Shown here one piece after another: positions 8,079 through 13,512 of a DNA stretch of 13,512 nt (within the stretch, counting starts at the first letter, position 1; each line of letters starts with the position of its first letter). The position numbers were made by a program, and so were the translations under genes. This DNA comes from Acidobacteriota bacterium (GTDB lineage: Bacteria; Acidobacteriota; Terriglobia; UBA7540). The stretch is taken from the NCBI GenBank assembly GCA_021827245.1, contig JAKAWN010000163.1, forward strand, positions 1 through 13,512. The letters run 5' to 3'. The notes below the pieces were generated by a model. It ran no database searches. It had not been told where the DNA came from and saw nothing but the letters and a program-made list of their open reading frames with translations.

Positions 8079-8618
8079 TCAGTATTCGATTCCGCGCTGA
8101 GCGAGAATACCCTTTTGATAAGGGTGTTTCACCTCGCGCATTTCTGTCACCAGGTCCGCGCAATCAACAATGGAAGCGTGCGCGTTCCTGCCCGTCAGGA
8201 TCACGTGAACCATTTCGGGCTTCTGCTTCAGGGTTTCCAAAACTTTCCCGGGGTCGAGCATTTTGTAGCCGATCGCGTAATTCACTTCGTCCAGAATTAC
8301 CAGATCATATTCACCGCCCATGATGGCCTGGCTTGCGAATTGCCAGGCTTCCTCCACCATGCGGACGTCTTCCGGGTCTGGTTTTTCGGCGCCGACTTTG
8401 ACGAACCCTCGGCCCATCGGCAGGATCTTCATCCTGTCTTCTCCCAGCATGCGGCTAGTGTCTAGTTCTCCGTAGTGCCAGGACCCTTTGATGAATTGTA
8501 CCATCAATACCTTCAGTCCCTGGCCGACTGCCCGAAAAGCGGTACCCAGGGCTGCAGTGGTTTTCCCCTTGCCCGGCCCGGTAAAGACGATGATCAGTCC
8601 CTTTCTCGCTTCAGGCAA
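8079..8618 (-). CDS. cobA: Cob(I)yrinic acid a,c-diamide adenosyltransferase (CobA/BtuR/CobO type)
   Basis: ATP:corrinoid adenosyltransferase that makes the Co-C bond of adenosylcobalamin, in de novo synthesis or salvage. I place the start at TTG 8618, with AAAGGAA 6 bases upstream, giving 179 residues that begin MPEARKGLIIVFTG. The frame to ATG 8705 would only translate a hairpin repeat. The ATP loop is GPGKGKTT (14-21), followed by MVQFIKGSWHYGE, PMGRGFV, VILDEVNYAIGYKML, VILTGRNAH and a conserved REVKHPYQKGI tail, all typical of the BtuR family. No other cobalamin gene is nearby, so a salvage role inside a housekeeping gene train is plausible. It is unrelated to the uroporphyrinogen methyltransferase that is also called CobA. 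Confidence 0.94.
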   Translation of the reverse strand: MPEARKGLIIVFTGPGKGKTTAALGTAFRAVGQGLKVLMVQFIKGSWHYGELDTSRMLGEDRMKILPMGRGFVKVGAEKPDPEDVRMVEEAWQFASQAIMGGEYDLVILDEVNYAIGYKMLDPGKVLETLKQKPEMVHVILTGRNAHASIVDCADLVTEMREVKHPYQKGILAQRGIEY

Positions 8619-8624
8619 CGCAAG

Positions 8625-8631
8625 TTCCTTT
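8625..8631 (-). promoter_or_regulatory. Ribosome binding site for the TTG start
   Basis: AAAGGAA on the minus strand, 6 bases before TTG 8618. It is the only well-placed Shine-Dalgarno near the first conserved residues of the adenosyltransferase and supports the non-ATG start. Confidence 0.65.
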
Positions 8632-8643
8632 CCTGGCGGTGGA

Positions 8644-8714
8644 CTGGCGAGTCTGTCTCGCCAGGGCGGCATGAAGCCGCCCCAGAAACCATGCAGCGGC
8701 ATCAAGCCGCCGCT
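8644..8714. repeat. Cluster of three hairpin-forming inverted repeats
   Basis: Three consecutive stem-loops between rlmH and the adenosyltransferase gene. The first is CTGGCGAG (8644-8651) with CTCGCCAG (8657-8664), a perfect 8-bp stem with a 5-base loop. The second is GGGCGGC (8664-8670) with GCCGCCC (8676-8682), loop ATGAA. The third is GCGGC (8696-8700) with GCCGC (8706-8710), loop ATCAA, or alternatively AGCGG (8695-8699) with CCGCT (8710-8714). The second and third share the pattern GCGGCAT(G/C)AAGCCGC, suggesting repeated copies of one mobile palindrome. The cluster lies just upstream of the ribosome binding site and could affect mRNA processing or stability. Confidence 0.75.
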
Positions 8715-8728
8715 ACGTCAAACGCCAC

Positions 8729-9193
8729 TCAGCGGGCGTACGGAAAGCCTCGCAGGATGGTGAATCCCCGGTAAATCTGTTCCAGAAGCATGGCCCGGGC
8801 CCAGTCATGTGTCAGGGTCATGCGGGAAAGCGAGAGCAGAACGCTGGCATGCTGCCGGAATGCCGGGGATAATCCGTCGGCCCCACCCACCACAAAGGCA
8901 ATCTCGCGCGTTCCGTGCACGCCCTGGTCTCCAAGCCATATGGCGAACTCCTTGGACGTCCATTCAGAGCCCTGCGGGTCAAGGAAAACACGAGTGCTGC
9001 TGGCCGTTTTTTCCAGTATTTGCGATTCTGCCGCTGACACCTTCTCCGCACTCCTGCTGCCGGGTTTCCTGGCTTCAGCCAATTCCTCAATCGCAAAGTC
9101 CGTGAACTTGACGATGCGATTGGCGTACTCGGTGACCAGCGCCCGCAGGTGCGGATCTTTCGTTTTGCCTTCCCAGAATACTCGAATGCGCAT
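8729..9193 (-). CDS. rlmH: 23S rRNA (pseudouridine1915-N3)-methyltransferase RlmH
   Basis: SPOUT-class methyltransferase that methylates pseudouridine 1915 of helix 69 in 23S rRNA after 70S assembly. The start is ATG 9193 (154 aa, beginning MRIRVFWEGKTKD) by family comparison; a TTG at 9202 would add three residues. The SAM-binding trefoil-knot signature is FVVGGADGLSP, preceded by VFLDPQGSEWTS and followed by LSLSRMTLTHDWARAMLLEQIYRG. The C-terminus is GFPYAR, where most family members end with PYH followed by a basic residue, so the usual His is Ala here. The rsfS-rlmH pair is a widespread neighbourhood and agrees with a ribosome-related role. Confidence 0.95.
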   Translation of the reverse strand: MRIRVFWEGKTKDPHLRALVTEYANRIVKFTDFAIEELAEARKPGSRSAEKVSAAESQILEKTASSTRVFLDPQGSEWTSKEFAIWLGDQGVHGTREIAFVVGGADGLSPAFRQHASVLLSLSRMTLTHDWARAMLLEQIYRGFTILRGFPYAR

Positions 9194-9279
9194 GGCTGGC
9201 AATCTGCCTAAGATTCATGCGGTCCGCTATTTGCATCGCGCCGCTTAGCTTTCTCCGCGACCCCTGTGGCCGGGAAGAG

Positions 9280-9352
9280 CCTTGAACACGGAGGATACAG
9301 AGATACTGTGCGGACTCTGTGTTAGAGCTTTTATCCACAGAGTGCACAGAGG
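9280..9352. repeat. CTCTGTG/CACAGAG inverted-repeat cluster
   Basis: Within the 277-base gap between rsfS and rlmH, ACTCTGTG (9314-9321) and CACAGAGT (9336-9343) form a perfect 8-bp inverted pair around a 14-base spacer. It is flanked by ACACGGAGG and ATACAGAG on one side and GCACAGAGG on the other. The rest of the gap shows no credible gene. A related motif sits at 52-69. Confidence 0.55.
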
Positions 9353-9470
9353 CTCTCCGCCGTTTGGCAAGCCGAACCACCAACCTTCGGCGCACAAAGA
9401 TAATCCACGCCGCCACCTCTAGGGGCGCCTTCGACACACCGCTCGACGTGCCACCCGCGCCGCGTGCCCT

Positions 9471-9815
9471 TCAGCCCTTGGGAACAGGGACCCGCCGGGC
9501 CGATTTCCAGAGTCTCTCAAGATCGTAAAACTCGCGCGCCCGCTCGGAAAAAATGTGCACCACGAAGTCGAAGTAGTCCATCAGGATCCATTCCGATTGG
9601 GTGTAACCTTCCATATGGGCCGGAATCAGGTCCAACTTCTTTTTTAATTCTTCGTGAACCGCGTCGCAAATTGCGCGAGTGTGGCGGGTTGATGTGCCGC
9701 TGCAAATCAGGAAATAATCCGCGAAAGAACATATTTTGCCCACCTCGAGCACGGTCAGGTTGACCGCCTTCCGGCCCTGGGCGGCGCGGATGGCCTCGCG
9801 CAAATTAGCCGTCAT
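9471..9815 (-). CDS. rsfS: Ribosomal silencing factor RsfS (Iojap family)
   Basis: Binds ribosomal protein L14 on free 50S subunits and blocks subunit joining, lowering translation in starvation. At 114 residues it is a complete family member. Diagnostic segments are KAVNLTVLEVGKICSFADYF, ICSGTSTRHTRAI, EGYTQSEWILMDYFDFVVHIF and REFYDLERLW. The ATG overlaps the nadD stop as ATGA (9812-9815), giving translational coupling, a very common arrangement across bacteria. A 277-base spacer with a CTCTGTG-type repeat follows before rlmH, which is unusual because these two genes are often adjacent. Confidence 0.97.
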   Translation of the reverse strand: MTANLREAIRAAQGRKAVNLTVLEVGKICSFADYFLICSGTSTRHTRAICDAVHEELKKKLDLIPAHMEGYTQSEWILMDYFDFVVHIFSERAREFYDLERLWKSARRVPVPKG

Positions 9816-10486
9816 TTTCCTCCATCGAGCTGGTTTGCTGCTCTGTACAGCCCTTCTTTCAGTATATATTGTTCGACCATCGGAGGCACCAGGCCGCGAA
9901 TGCCTTGCTTCTGCTGAATGGCCCGTCGCAAATCGGTTGAGGCCACGGGAACTTCAACATCCGGCAGGACGTGCAGGGTGGTGTGGCGCAAACGAATCTC
10001 CCGCGAATTTCTTCTTGCCCGTCGTCGTTCCAGCAGGTCGTGCGGCAAGGCTCTTTCAATTTCGCGGCTGTCAAAGCCCGGCCGCGACACAACGATGAAA
10101 TCCGTGAGGTCGAGCAGGCGCCGGAACTGCCTCCAGTGCGGCAGGTCGAGCAACGCGTCGATGCCGATCAGGAAGTACAGCTTGTCGCCGGACTTGAGCG
10201 CCTGTTTCGCACGCCGCACCGTGTCAATGGAGTAGTGGGGTCCCCGGTGCAGATCTGGCGATTCGAGCAGGGAAGGGACGAAGCGGGAATCTTCAGCGCA
10301 AGCCAGCGCCACCATCGCATAGCGGTGATGGTACTCGGTGAGACCGTTCGTAGTCTTATGGGGCGGGCACCCGGTGGGGACGAACAAGACCTTGTTCAGA
10401 TGAAGCACCTTGGCAGCCGCCCTGGCCGCCTGCATGTGGCCGGAGTGAATCGGGTCGAAGGTTCCACCAAAGATCGCAATTTTCAC
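9812..10486 (-). CDS. nadD: Nicotinate-nucleotide adenylyltransferase
   Basis: Transfers AMP from ATP to nicotinate mononucleotide, forming deamido-NAD in NAD biosynthesis. The nucleotidyltransferase fold is marked by GGTFDPIHSGH at 7-17 (His14 and His17 of the HxGH motif), VPTGCPPHK 36-44, YFLIGIDAL 104-112 with LPHW, and VVSRPG. The C-terminal ATP-binding motif reads ASTDLR at 182-187, close to the family's SSTxxR. The 224 residues fit. The start is GTG 10486 with AGGA 11 bases upstream. It lies 77 bases downstream of obgE, separated by a heptamer array, and overlaps rsfS. The 152-168 stretch (LERRRARRNSREIRLRH) is unusually Arg-rich for the linker before the last motif. Confidence 0.96.
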   Translation of the reverse strand: MKIAIFGGTFDPIHSGHMQAARAAAKVLHLNKVLFVPTGCPPHKTTNGLTEYHHRYAMVALACAEDSRFVPSLLESPDLHRGPHYSIDTVRRAKQALKSGDKLYFLIGIDALLDLPHWRQFRRLLDLTDFIVVSRPGFDSREIERALPHDLLERRRARRNSREIRLRHTTLHVLPDVEVPVASTDLRRAIQQKQGIRGLVPPMVEQYILKEGLYRAANQLDGGK

Positions 10487-10526
10487 GCGGTCGCCAGTCC
10501 TGATGGTCGTTGCAAAAGATCTCGAT

Positions 10527-10568
10527 TCTCAAATCTCAAATTTCAAATCTCAAATCTCAAATCTCAGA
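10527..10568. repeat. Tandem heptamer array, TCTCAAA x6
   Basis: Six contiguous 7-base units read on the plus strand: TCTCAAA, TCTCAAA, TTTCAAA, TCTCAAA, TCTCAAA and TCTCAGA (TTTGAGA on the coding strand). The array is far more AT-rich than the surroundings. The obgE stop codon (10564-10566) falls inside its last unit, so the array begins within the obgE 3' end and occupies half of the obgE-nadD spacer. Confidence 0.9.
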
Positions 10569-11592
10569 AGGAGGTCTCGGAGAGACTCGGCCGGGGGATG
10601 TCCTGCAGCCTGGTCCATGCCGCACGCTTCAGGTTTTCGAGTCCCTCTCCGGTGACCGAGGAAATCTCATAAAGCGGGCATCCCTGCCGCCGGCAAAACT
10701 CTCTGAGCTCAAACAGGCGATTGCTGTCGCCGGCAGCATCAACACGAGAAGCTACCATTAGCATGGGCTTTTTAGCAACTGCCGGACTGAAGCTTTCAAG
10801 CTCCCTGAGAATAACGGCATAGTCTTCGATAGGGTCGCGGCCTGCAAATTCGGCCACATCGATCAGATGGAGCAGCAGGCGCGTTCGCTCCACGTGTTTC
10901 AGGAATCGGTCGCCCAGACCTTTGCCTTCGTGGGCGCCGGCAATCAGGCCCGGGATGTCTGCCATCACGAAAGAGTTTTCCTCGTCCACAGCCACGACGC
11001 CCAGGCAGGGCTCGAGCGTTGTGAACGGGTAGTCGGCAATGCGCGGGCGGGCGGCGCTGAGCCGTGAGATCAGAGTGGATTTGCCGACATTCGGGAACCC
11101 GACCAGGCCAACGTCCGCCAGCAGCTTCAGTTCCAGCCTCAGGTCACACTCTTCGCCGGGAGTTCCCTGTTCAGCCCGGCGCGGGGCCTGGTTCGTCGAC
11201 GTGGCAAAGCGTGCGTTGCCGCGTCCGCCGCGTCCGCCCTTCGCCGCCAGAAAGCGCTTGCCCGCGACGTCAAGATCGGCCAGCTTGTCTCCCGTAACGC
11301 CGTCATACACCACGGTTCCGACAGGGACTTGAATCACCAGGTCTTCGCTGTCCTTTCCATGGCGGTTGGAGCCTTCGCCGTGCCCGGCGCGCCGCGCTTT
11401 GAACTCCTTGTTGAAACGGAATTTCAGCAAGGTATTGTGATGCTCGGTGGATTCCAGGTAGATGCTGCCGCCGTTGCCGCCATCGCCGCCGCTGGGACCG
11501 CCGCGCGGAACGTATTTCTCTCTGCGGAAAGCGATACAGCCATTTCCACCACCGCCGGCAGCCACATGGATTCGTGCTTCATCGACAAACAT
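10564..11592 (-). CDS. obgE: GTPase ObgE/CgtA
   Basis: Essential Obg-family GTPase acting in 50S subunit maturation and stress control. The N-terminal glycine-rich Obg domain (about 1-158) contains [21 protein letters not shown] and [14 protein letters not shown]. The G domain follows: G1 GFPNVGKST 165-173, G2 TTLEP 191-195, G3 DIPG 212-215, and G5 region ISSVTGEG 310-317. The G4 position reads SRVD (282-285) where N/TKxD is expected, so the canonical Lys is Arg and the Asn/Thr is Ser. The C-terminus stops soon after the G domain at 342 residues, so the variable C-terminal domain of some Obg proteins is absent, which is common. ATG 11592 has AAGG 7 bases upstream. It follows rpmA after 154 bases, in the classic rplU-rpmA-obg order. 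Confidence 0.97.
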   Translation of the reverse strand: MFVDEARIHVAAGGGGNGCIAFRREKYVPRGGPSGGDGGNGGSIYLESTEHHNTLLKFRFNKEFKARRAGHGEGSNRHGKDSEDLVIQVPVGTVVYDGVTGDKLADLDVAGKRFLAAKGGRGGRGNARFATSTNQAPRRAEQGTPGEECDLRLELKLLADVGLVGFPNVGKSTLISRLSAARPRIADYPFTTLEPCLGVVAVDEENSFVMADIPGLIAGAHEGKGLGDRFLKHVERTRLLLHLIDVAEFAGRDPIEDYAVILRELESFSPAVAKKPMLMVASRVDAAGDSNRLFELREFCRRQGCPLYEISSVTGEGLENLKRAAWTRLQDIPRPSLSETSF

Positions 11593-11746
11593 CAGGAAAC
11601 CTTCTGCGCCGTCACGGACAAGGATACCCTTCGCCCGGCCGTCAGGCCAGCATGAATTTCAGCTCTGAAAGTCGCTTGACGATGCCTGGAATTGGAAACG
11701 CGCGATGAGGAAGCCAGATGATCGATTCACCCAACGCGCGCGGGGT
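11593..11746. other. rpmA-obgE spacer
   Basis: A 154-base gap within the otherwise compact ribosomal block. No credible gene is visible. It contains a perfect dyad TTTCAG-CT-CTGAAA at 11657-11670 whose 2-base centre is too short for an RNA hairpin but could be a protein site. No promoter or terminator was convincing. Confidence 0.4.
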
Positions 11747-12010
11747 TCAATTGGCTGACGGGACCAGAATGCTGACAAAACGGCCCGCCCGGCCCTTATC
11801 TTCAAATTTGACGACGCCTGAAACCTTGGCAAAGAGCGTGTCGTCCTTGCCGATTCCTACGTTGTCCCCGGGCTTCAGATGGGTGCCGCGCTGGCGAACC
11901 AGGATCGACCCGCCTGTGACCGTCTGCCCGTCAAAGCGCTTGACCCCAAGCCGCTGAGCGTTCGAATCGCGTCCGTTTCTTGAACTGCCTAAGCCTTTTT
12001 TGTGTGCCAT
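11747..12010 (-). CDS. rpmA: 50S ribosomal protein L27 (bL27)
   Basis: Large-subunit protein whose N-terminal tail reaches the peptidyl transferase centre. The sequence starts [16 protein letters not shown], directly with the mature form, so there is no Firmicutes-type cleavable extension. [24 protein letters not shown] and [18 protein letters not shown] are diagnostic. The length of 87 is normal. ATG 12010 is preceded by GAGG at a usable distance. It lies 40 bases after rplU, in the near-universal rplU-rpmA pair. Confidence 0.98.
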   Translation of the reverse strand: MAHKKGLGSSRNGRDSNAQRLGVKRFDGQTVTGGSILVRQRGTHLKPGDNVGIGKDDTLFAKVSGVVKFEDKGRAGRFVSILVPSAN

Positions 12011-12050
12011 AAAAAATGCCTCGTTGGTTTGCCCGTCCCGGCTGCTTCAA

Positions 12051-12362
12051 TTAAGGGGCGACGATTTCGTCGATCTTGACTTCGCTGTAATTCTGCCGGT
12101 GACCAATCGTCCGCCGATATTGCTTCTTGCGCTTGTACTTCAATACGCGGACCTTGCGAGCGCGGTCGTTGGCCAGGATGGTCGCCTTCACCTTGGCGTT
12201 TTCCACCAGTGGCGTACCCACCACCAGCTCCTTTTTGCGCACGGCAAAAACGTGGTTGAATTCCACACCGGCACCCGGCTCGCCAGGAAGCCTCTCGACC
12301 CGCACCACGTCTCCCGGTGAGACTTTATACTGTTTCCCACCGGTCCGAAAGATTGCATACAT
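12051..12362 (-). CDS. rplU: 50S ribosomal protein L21 (bL21)
   Basis: Large-subunit protein that binds 23S rRNA. The start is ATG 12362 (103 aa, MYAIFRTGGKQYKV), with GAGG 9 bases upstream; a GTG at 12368 is only 3 bases from that site and adds two residues. GGKQYKVSPGDVVRVERLPGE, VGTPLV, VLKYKRKKQYRRTIGHRQNYSEVKI are diagnostic. As first gene of the train it follows a strong promoter with a leader of about 30 bases. Confidence 0.98.
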   Translation of the reverse strand: MYAIFRTGGKQYKVSPGDVVRVERLPGEPGAGVEFNHVFAVRKKELVVGTPLVENAKVKATILANDRARKVRVLKYKRKKQYRRTIGHRQNYSEVKIDEIVAP

Positions 12363-12399
12363 GTCCACGCACCTCGTCGTTGTTGACTGAAAACAAGCT

Positions 12400-12429
12400 A
12401 TTTTAGCGTTGATCGAACCCTCGTGTCAA
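12400..12429 (-). promoter_or_regulatory. Sigma70-type promoter for the rplU gene train
   Basis: On the minus strand a perfect -35 TTGACA (12424-12429) is separated by 18 bases from -10 TAAAAT (12400-12405). Initiation would be expected near 12392-12394, giving a short leader of about 30 bases before rplU ATG 12362. The surrounding DNA is AT-richer than the genes. It is the best promoter match I found in the window. Confidence 0.8.
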
Positions 12430-12823
12430 CGTGCGCGCGCCATTCGTAAGTCGTATCTTTAACTATATCAGAGCGTTCCCAGGCGAATGTTCAACCAGGG
12501 GCGCGCTGAAACTACGACATCGGTAGTGCGAACGGCCCTTGCCATCAGCGCGAGGGGCCTTTGGGGTCAGCGGGCTTGATTGGGTGGCCCGAACTTATTA
12601 GCGGCCGCTGCGTTTTCAGGCGCGCCTTCAGCAACAGTGACTTCCTGTCCGTCCGCTTTCCGAGCTTTTGATTGAGAAACCGGCCTTTGCTCATACCATC
12701 AACCTGAATCTAGTTTAAACCCGTACTGGGGCTCGCTGGGGATTGCAAATTTCGGTATGCTGCACGGAGGGCGTGGGAGAAGGTCCTGGTTTCCCGACAT
12801 TCTTAGTAATACTAGGTTAAGTG
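12430..12823. other. Spacer between IS remnant and rplU promoter
   Basis: About 390 bases with no recognised gene. It holds the weak small ORF at 12545-12694. It also has three 8-base palindromes within 120 bases: GCGGCCGC (12601-12608), GGCGCGCC (12619-12626) and GTTTAAAC (12713-12720). The right end of the transposase element, near CTAG 12812-12815, closes it. I see no tRNA or terminator. Confidence 0.4.
12545..12694 (-). CDS. Possible small basic protein, 49 aa
   Basis: The reading frame starts at ATG 12694 with AGG 8 bases upstream and ends at TGA 12545. The product is strongly basic (MSKGRFLNQKLGKRTDRKSL at the start; Lys/Arg throughout, Pro-rich near the end) and about three-quarters of its third codon positions are G or C, as in the neighbouring genes. 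I recognise no family. Another frame over the same bases is also open but lacks a start. It lies 115 bases upstream of the rplU -35 box on the same strand and could equally be chance or a decayed gene. Confidence 0.25.
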   Translation of the reverse strand: MSKGRFLNQKLGKRTDRKSLLLKARLKTQRPLISSGHPIKPADPKGPSR

Positions 12824-13433
12824 CTATGAGGTGTCTGTGAACTCTGTAAGGCACCATGCACAACGTCCGCTGAGCCTAATCAGCAGCGCGAGGAGCTGCT
12901 GGCGGACTCTGGGCAGGCTCCACGTCGTACCAGGAGTTTTTTTTAAGTCTCGCCTGCTCGAAGCGAAGAAAGGCGTAGGCCATCGTCACCAAACAGACGT
13001 GATGATGCCAGCCGAGCCATTGGCAACCTTCGTAATGGTCCAGACCCAGTTCTCCTTTCAACTCGTCATAGTCCTGTTCAATCCGCCAGCGGGCCTTGGC
13101 GATGCGGACCAATCGGCGCAAACCCAGCGGCTGCGGACCCACTTCGGCCAACCAGTACTTGGTGGGCTGCTTTTCGGCTTCGGGCCATTCCACCAGCAGC
13201 CACTCCCTGACCCGTGGTGGGTGAGCGTGTTCACTCCACCCGTGCGCCGCCCAGACCTCCAGCATGGCAAAGCGAGAACGTTGGGCTCCCCGGCTGCCTT
13301 GCCGCCACGTCACCCGACGCCAAGCCGAGCGAGGCAACCTCTGAGCGATCTTCTCCAGACAACTGGAGCTTAATTTTCCGGCAAGCCGTTGATTTTGCGT
13401 TGCCGGGTTCAAGAGGTCTTCACTACAAGCCAC
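12812..13433 (-). mobile_element. IS701-like insertion sequence, truncated remnant
   Basis: The extent is set by the transposase reading frames. One end probably lies near CTAG (12812-12815), which abuts the AT-rich GTTAAGTGC and is a four-base target of the kind IS701-type elements use; that boundary is inferred. At the other side the transposase frame is closed by TGA at 13434-13436 and the remaining 76 bases do not continue it recognisably. The element may be truncated there or run frameshifted past the window end. No pair of terminal inverted repeats can be tested because only one end is visible. Confidence 0.6.
12824..13433 (-). pseudogene. IS701-family transposase, C-terminal half with frameshift
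   Basis: This is the C-terminal part of a DDE transposase. The uninterrupted frame (12876-13433) begins at GTG and gives 185 residues. LPRSAWRRVTWRQGSRG (33-49), RSRFAMLEVW, WLLVEWPEAE and PTKYWLAEV are followed by ARWRIEQDYDELKGELGL, which carries the R-x3-E-x6-K signature (R115, E119, K126; E119 is the catalytic glutamate), then HYEGCQWLGWHHHVCLVTMA. At an A8 run (minus strand, 12937-12944) the frame leads into an unrelated tail. The +1 frame instead continues with KTPGTTWSLPRVRQQLLALL and a Cys-x2-Cys (CAWC) end, stopping at TAG 12824, which looks like the genuine IS701 C-terminus. The first half with the two catalytic Asp residues is absent or beyond the window, so the copy is probably inactive. 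Confidence 0.8.
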
Positions 13434-13512
13434 TCACCTGGGCGATATATTCCGCGCCCTGCTGAAGAATTCTCGGGGCTGGCTGAGCGGGCAGGCTCAG
13501 GCGCAACTGGTG

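Noticed and set aside
9087..9437. Minus-strand frame of 116 codons overlapping the rlmH start
   Set aside because: It overlaps real rlmH coding sequence in another frame, is very rich in Arg and Ser, and runs through the CTCTGTG repeat.
10527..10568. Heptamer array considered as a CRISPR-like array
   Set aside because: The units are 7 bases and contiguous, without spacers, and no cas gene is present.
12411..12420. GGTTCGATC on the minus strand, resembling a tRNA T-loop
   Set aside because: The flanking bases do not form a T-stem, there is no acceptor or anticodon arm, and the site is inside the rplU promoter spacer.
12831..12847. CTGTGAACTCTGT resembling the CTCTGTG repeats at 52-69 and 9314-9343
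   Set aside because: It lies inside the C-terminal codons of the IS701-like transposase, so the resemblance is probably chance.

Overview
This is a bacterial chromosomal window in which essentially every gene lies on the minus strand, so transcription runs from the high coordinates to the low ones. The genes are GC-rich, tightly packed, and often overlap at start and stop codons. The order rplU-rpmA-obgE-nadD-rsfS-rlmH-corrinoid adenosyltransferase-accD-folC-plsC-SDR-(LolA-like)-hslV-hslU-FN3 lipoprotein, together with the protein sequences, suggests a Gram-negative bacterium of the Acidobacteriota type. That placement is an inference from gene order and protein style; no rRNA gene is present to confirm it.

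Layout from upstream to downstream. 12812-13512 holds the C-terminal half of an IS701-like transposase, frameshifted in an A8 run. 12430-12823 is a spacer with one weak small-ORF candidate. A strong sigma70-type promoter (12400-12429) then drives rplU (L21), rpmA (L27) and obgE, continuing into nadD, rsfS and rlmH, which together form a ribosome-assembly and NAD block. Next come a corrinoid adenosyltransferase with a TTG start, accD, folC, plsC, a FabG-like SDR and a LolA-like envelope protein, i.e. a lipid, cofactor and envelope block. The block ends with the hslV-hslU protease and a fibronectin type III lipoprotein coupled to hslU by a GTGA overlap. 1-130 is non-coding in what can be seen, and I found no convincing Rho-independent terminator anywhere in the window.

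Four different small repeat elements sit in the spacers of this gene train: an inverted repeat at 4924-4974, three consecutive hairpins at 8644-8714, a CTCTGTG/CACAGAG cluster around 9280-9352, and a heptamer array at 10527-10568. Two of them create false upstream start codons for the SDR and the adenosyltransferase, and one supplies the obgE stop codon.

I see no CRISPR array, tRNA, rRNA, phage or defence island. Most of the window is conserved housekeeping. The points most worth a second look are the atypical ObgE G4 motif, the repeat elements between cotranscribed genes, the transposase frameshift, the FN3 lipoprotein coupled to hslU, and start-codon corrections for hslV, hslU, the SDR and the adenosyltransferase.
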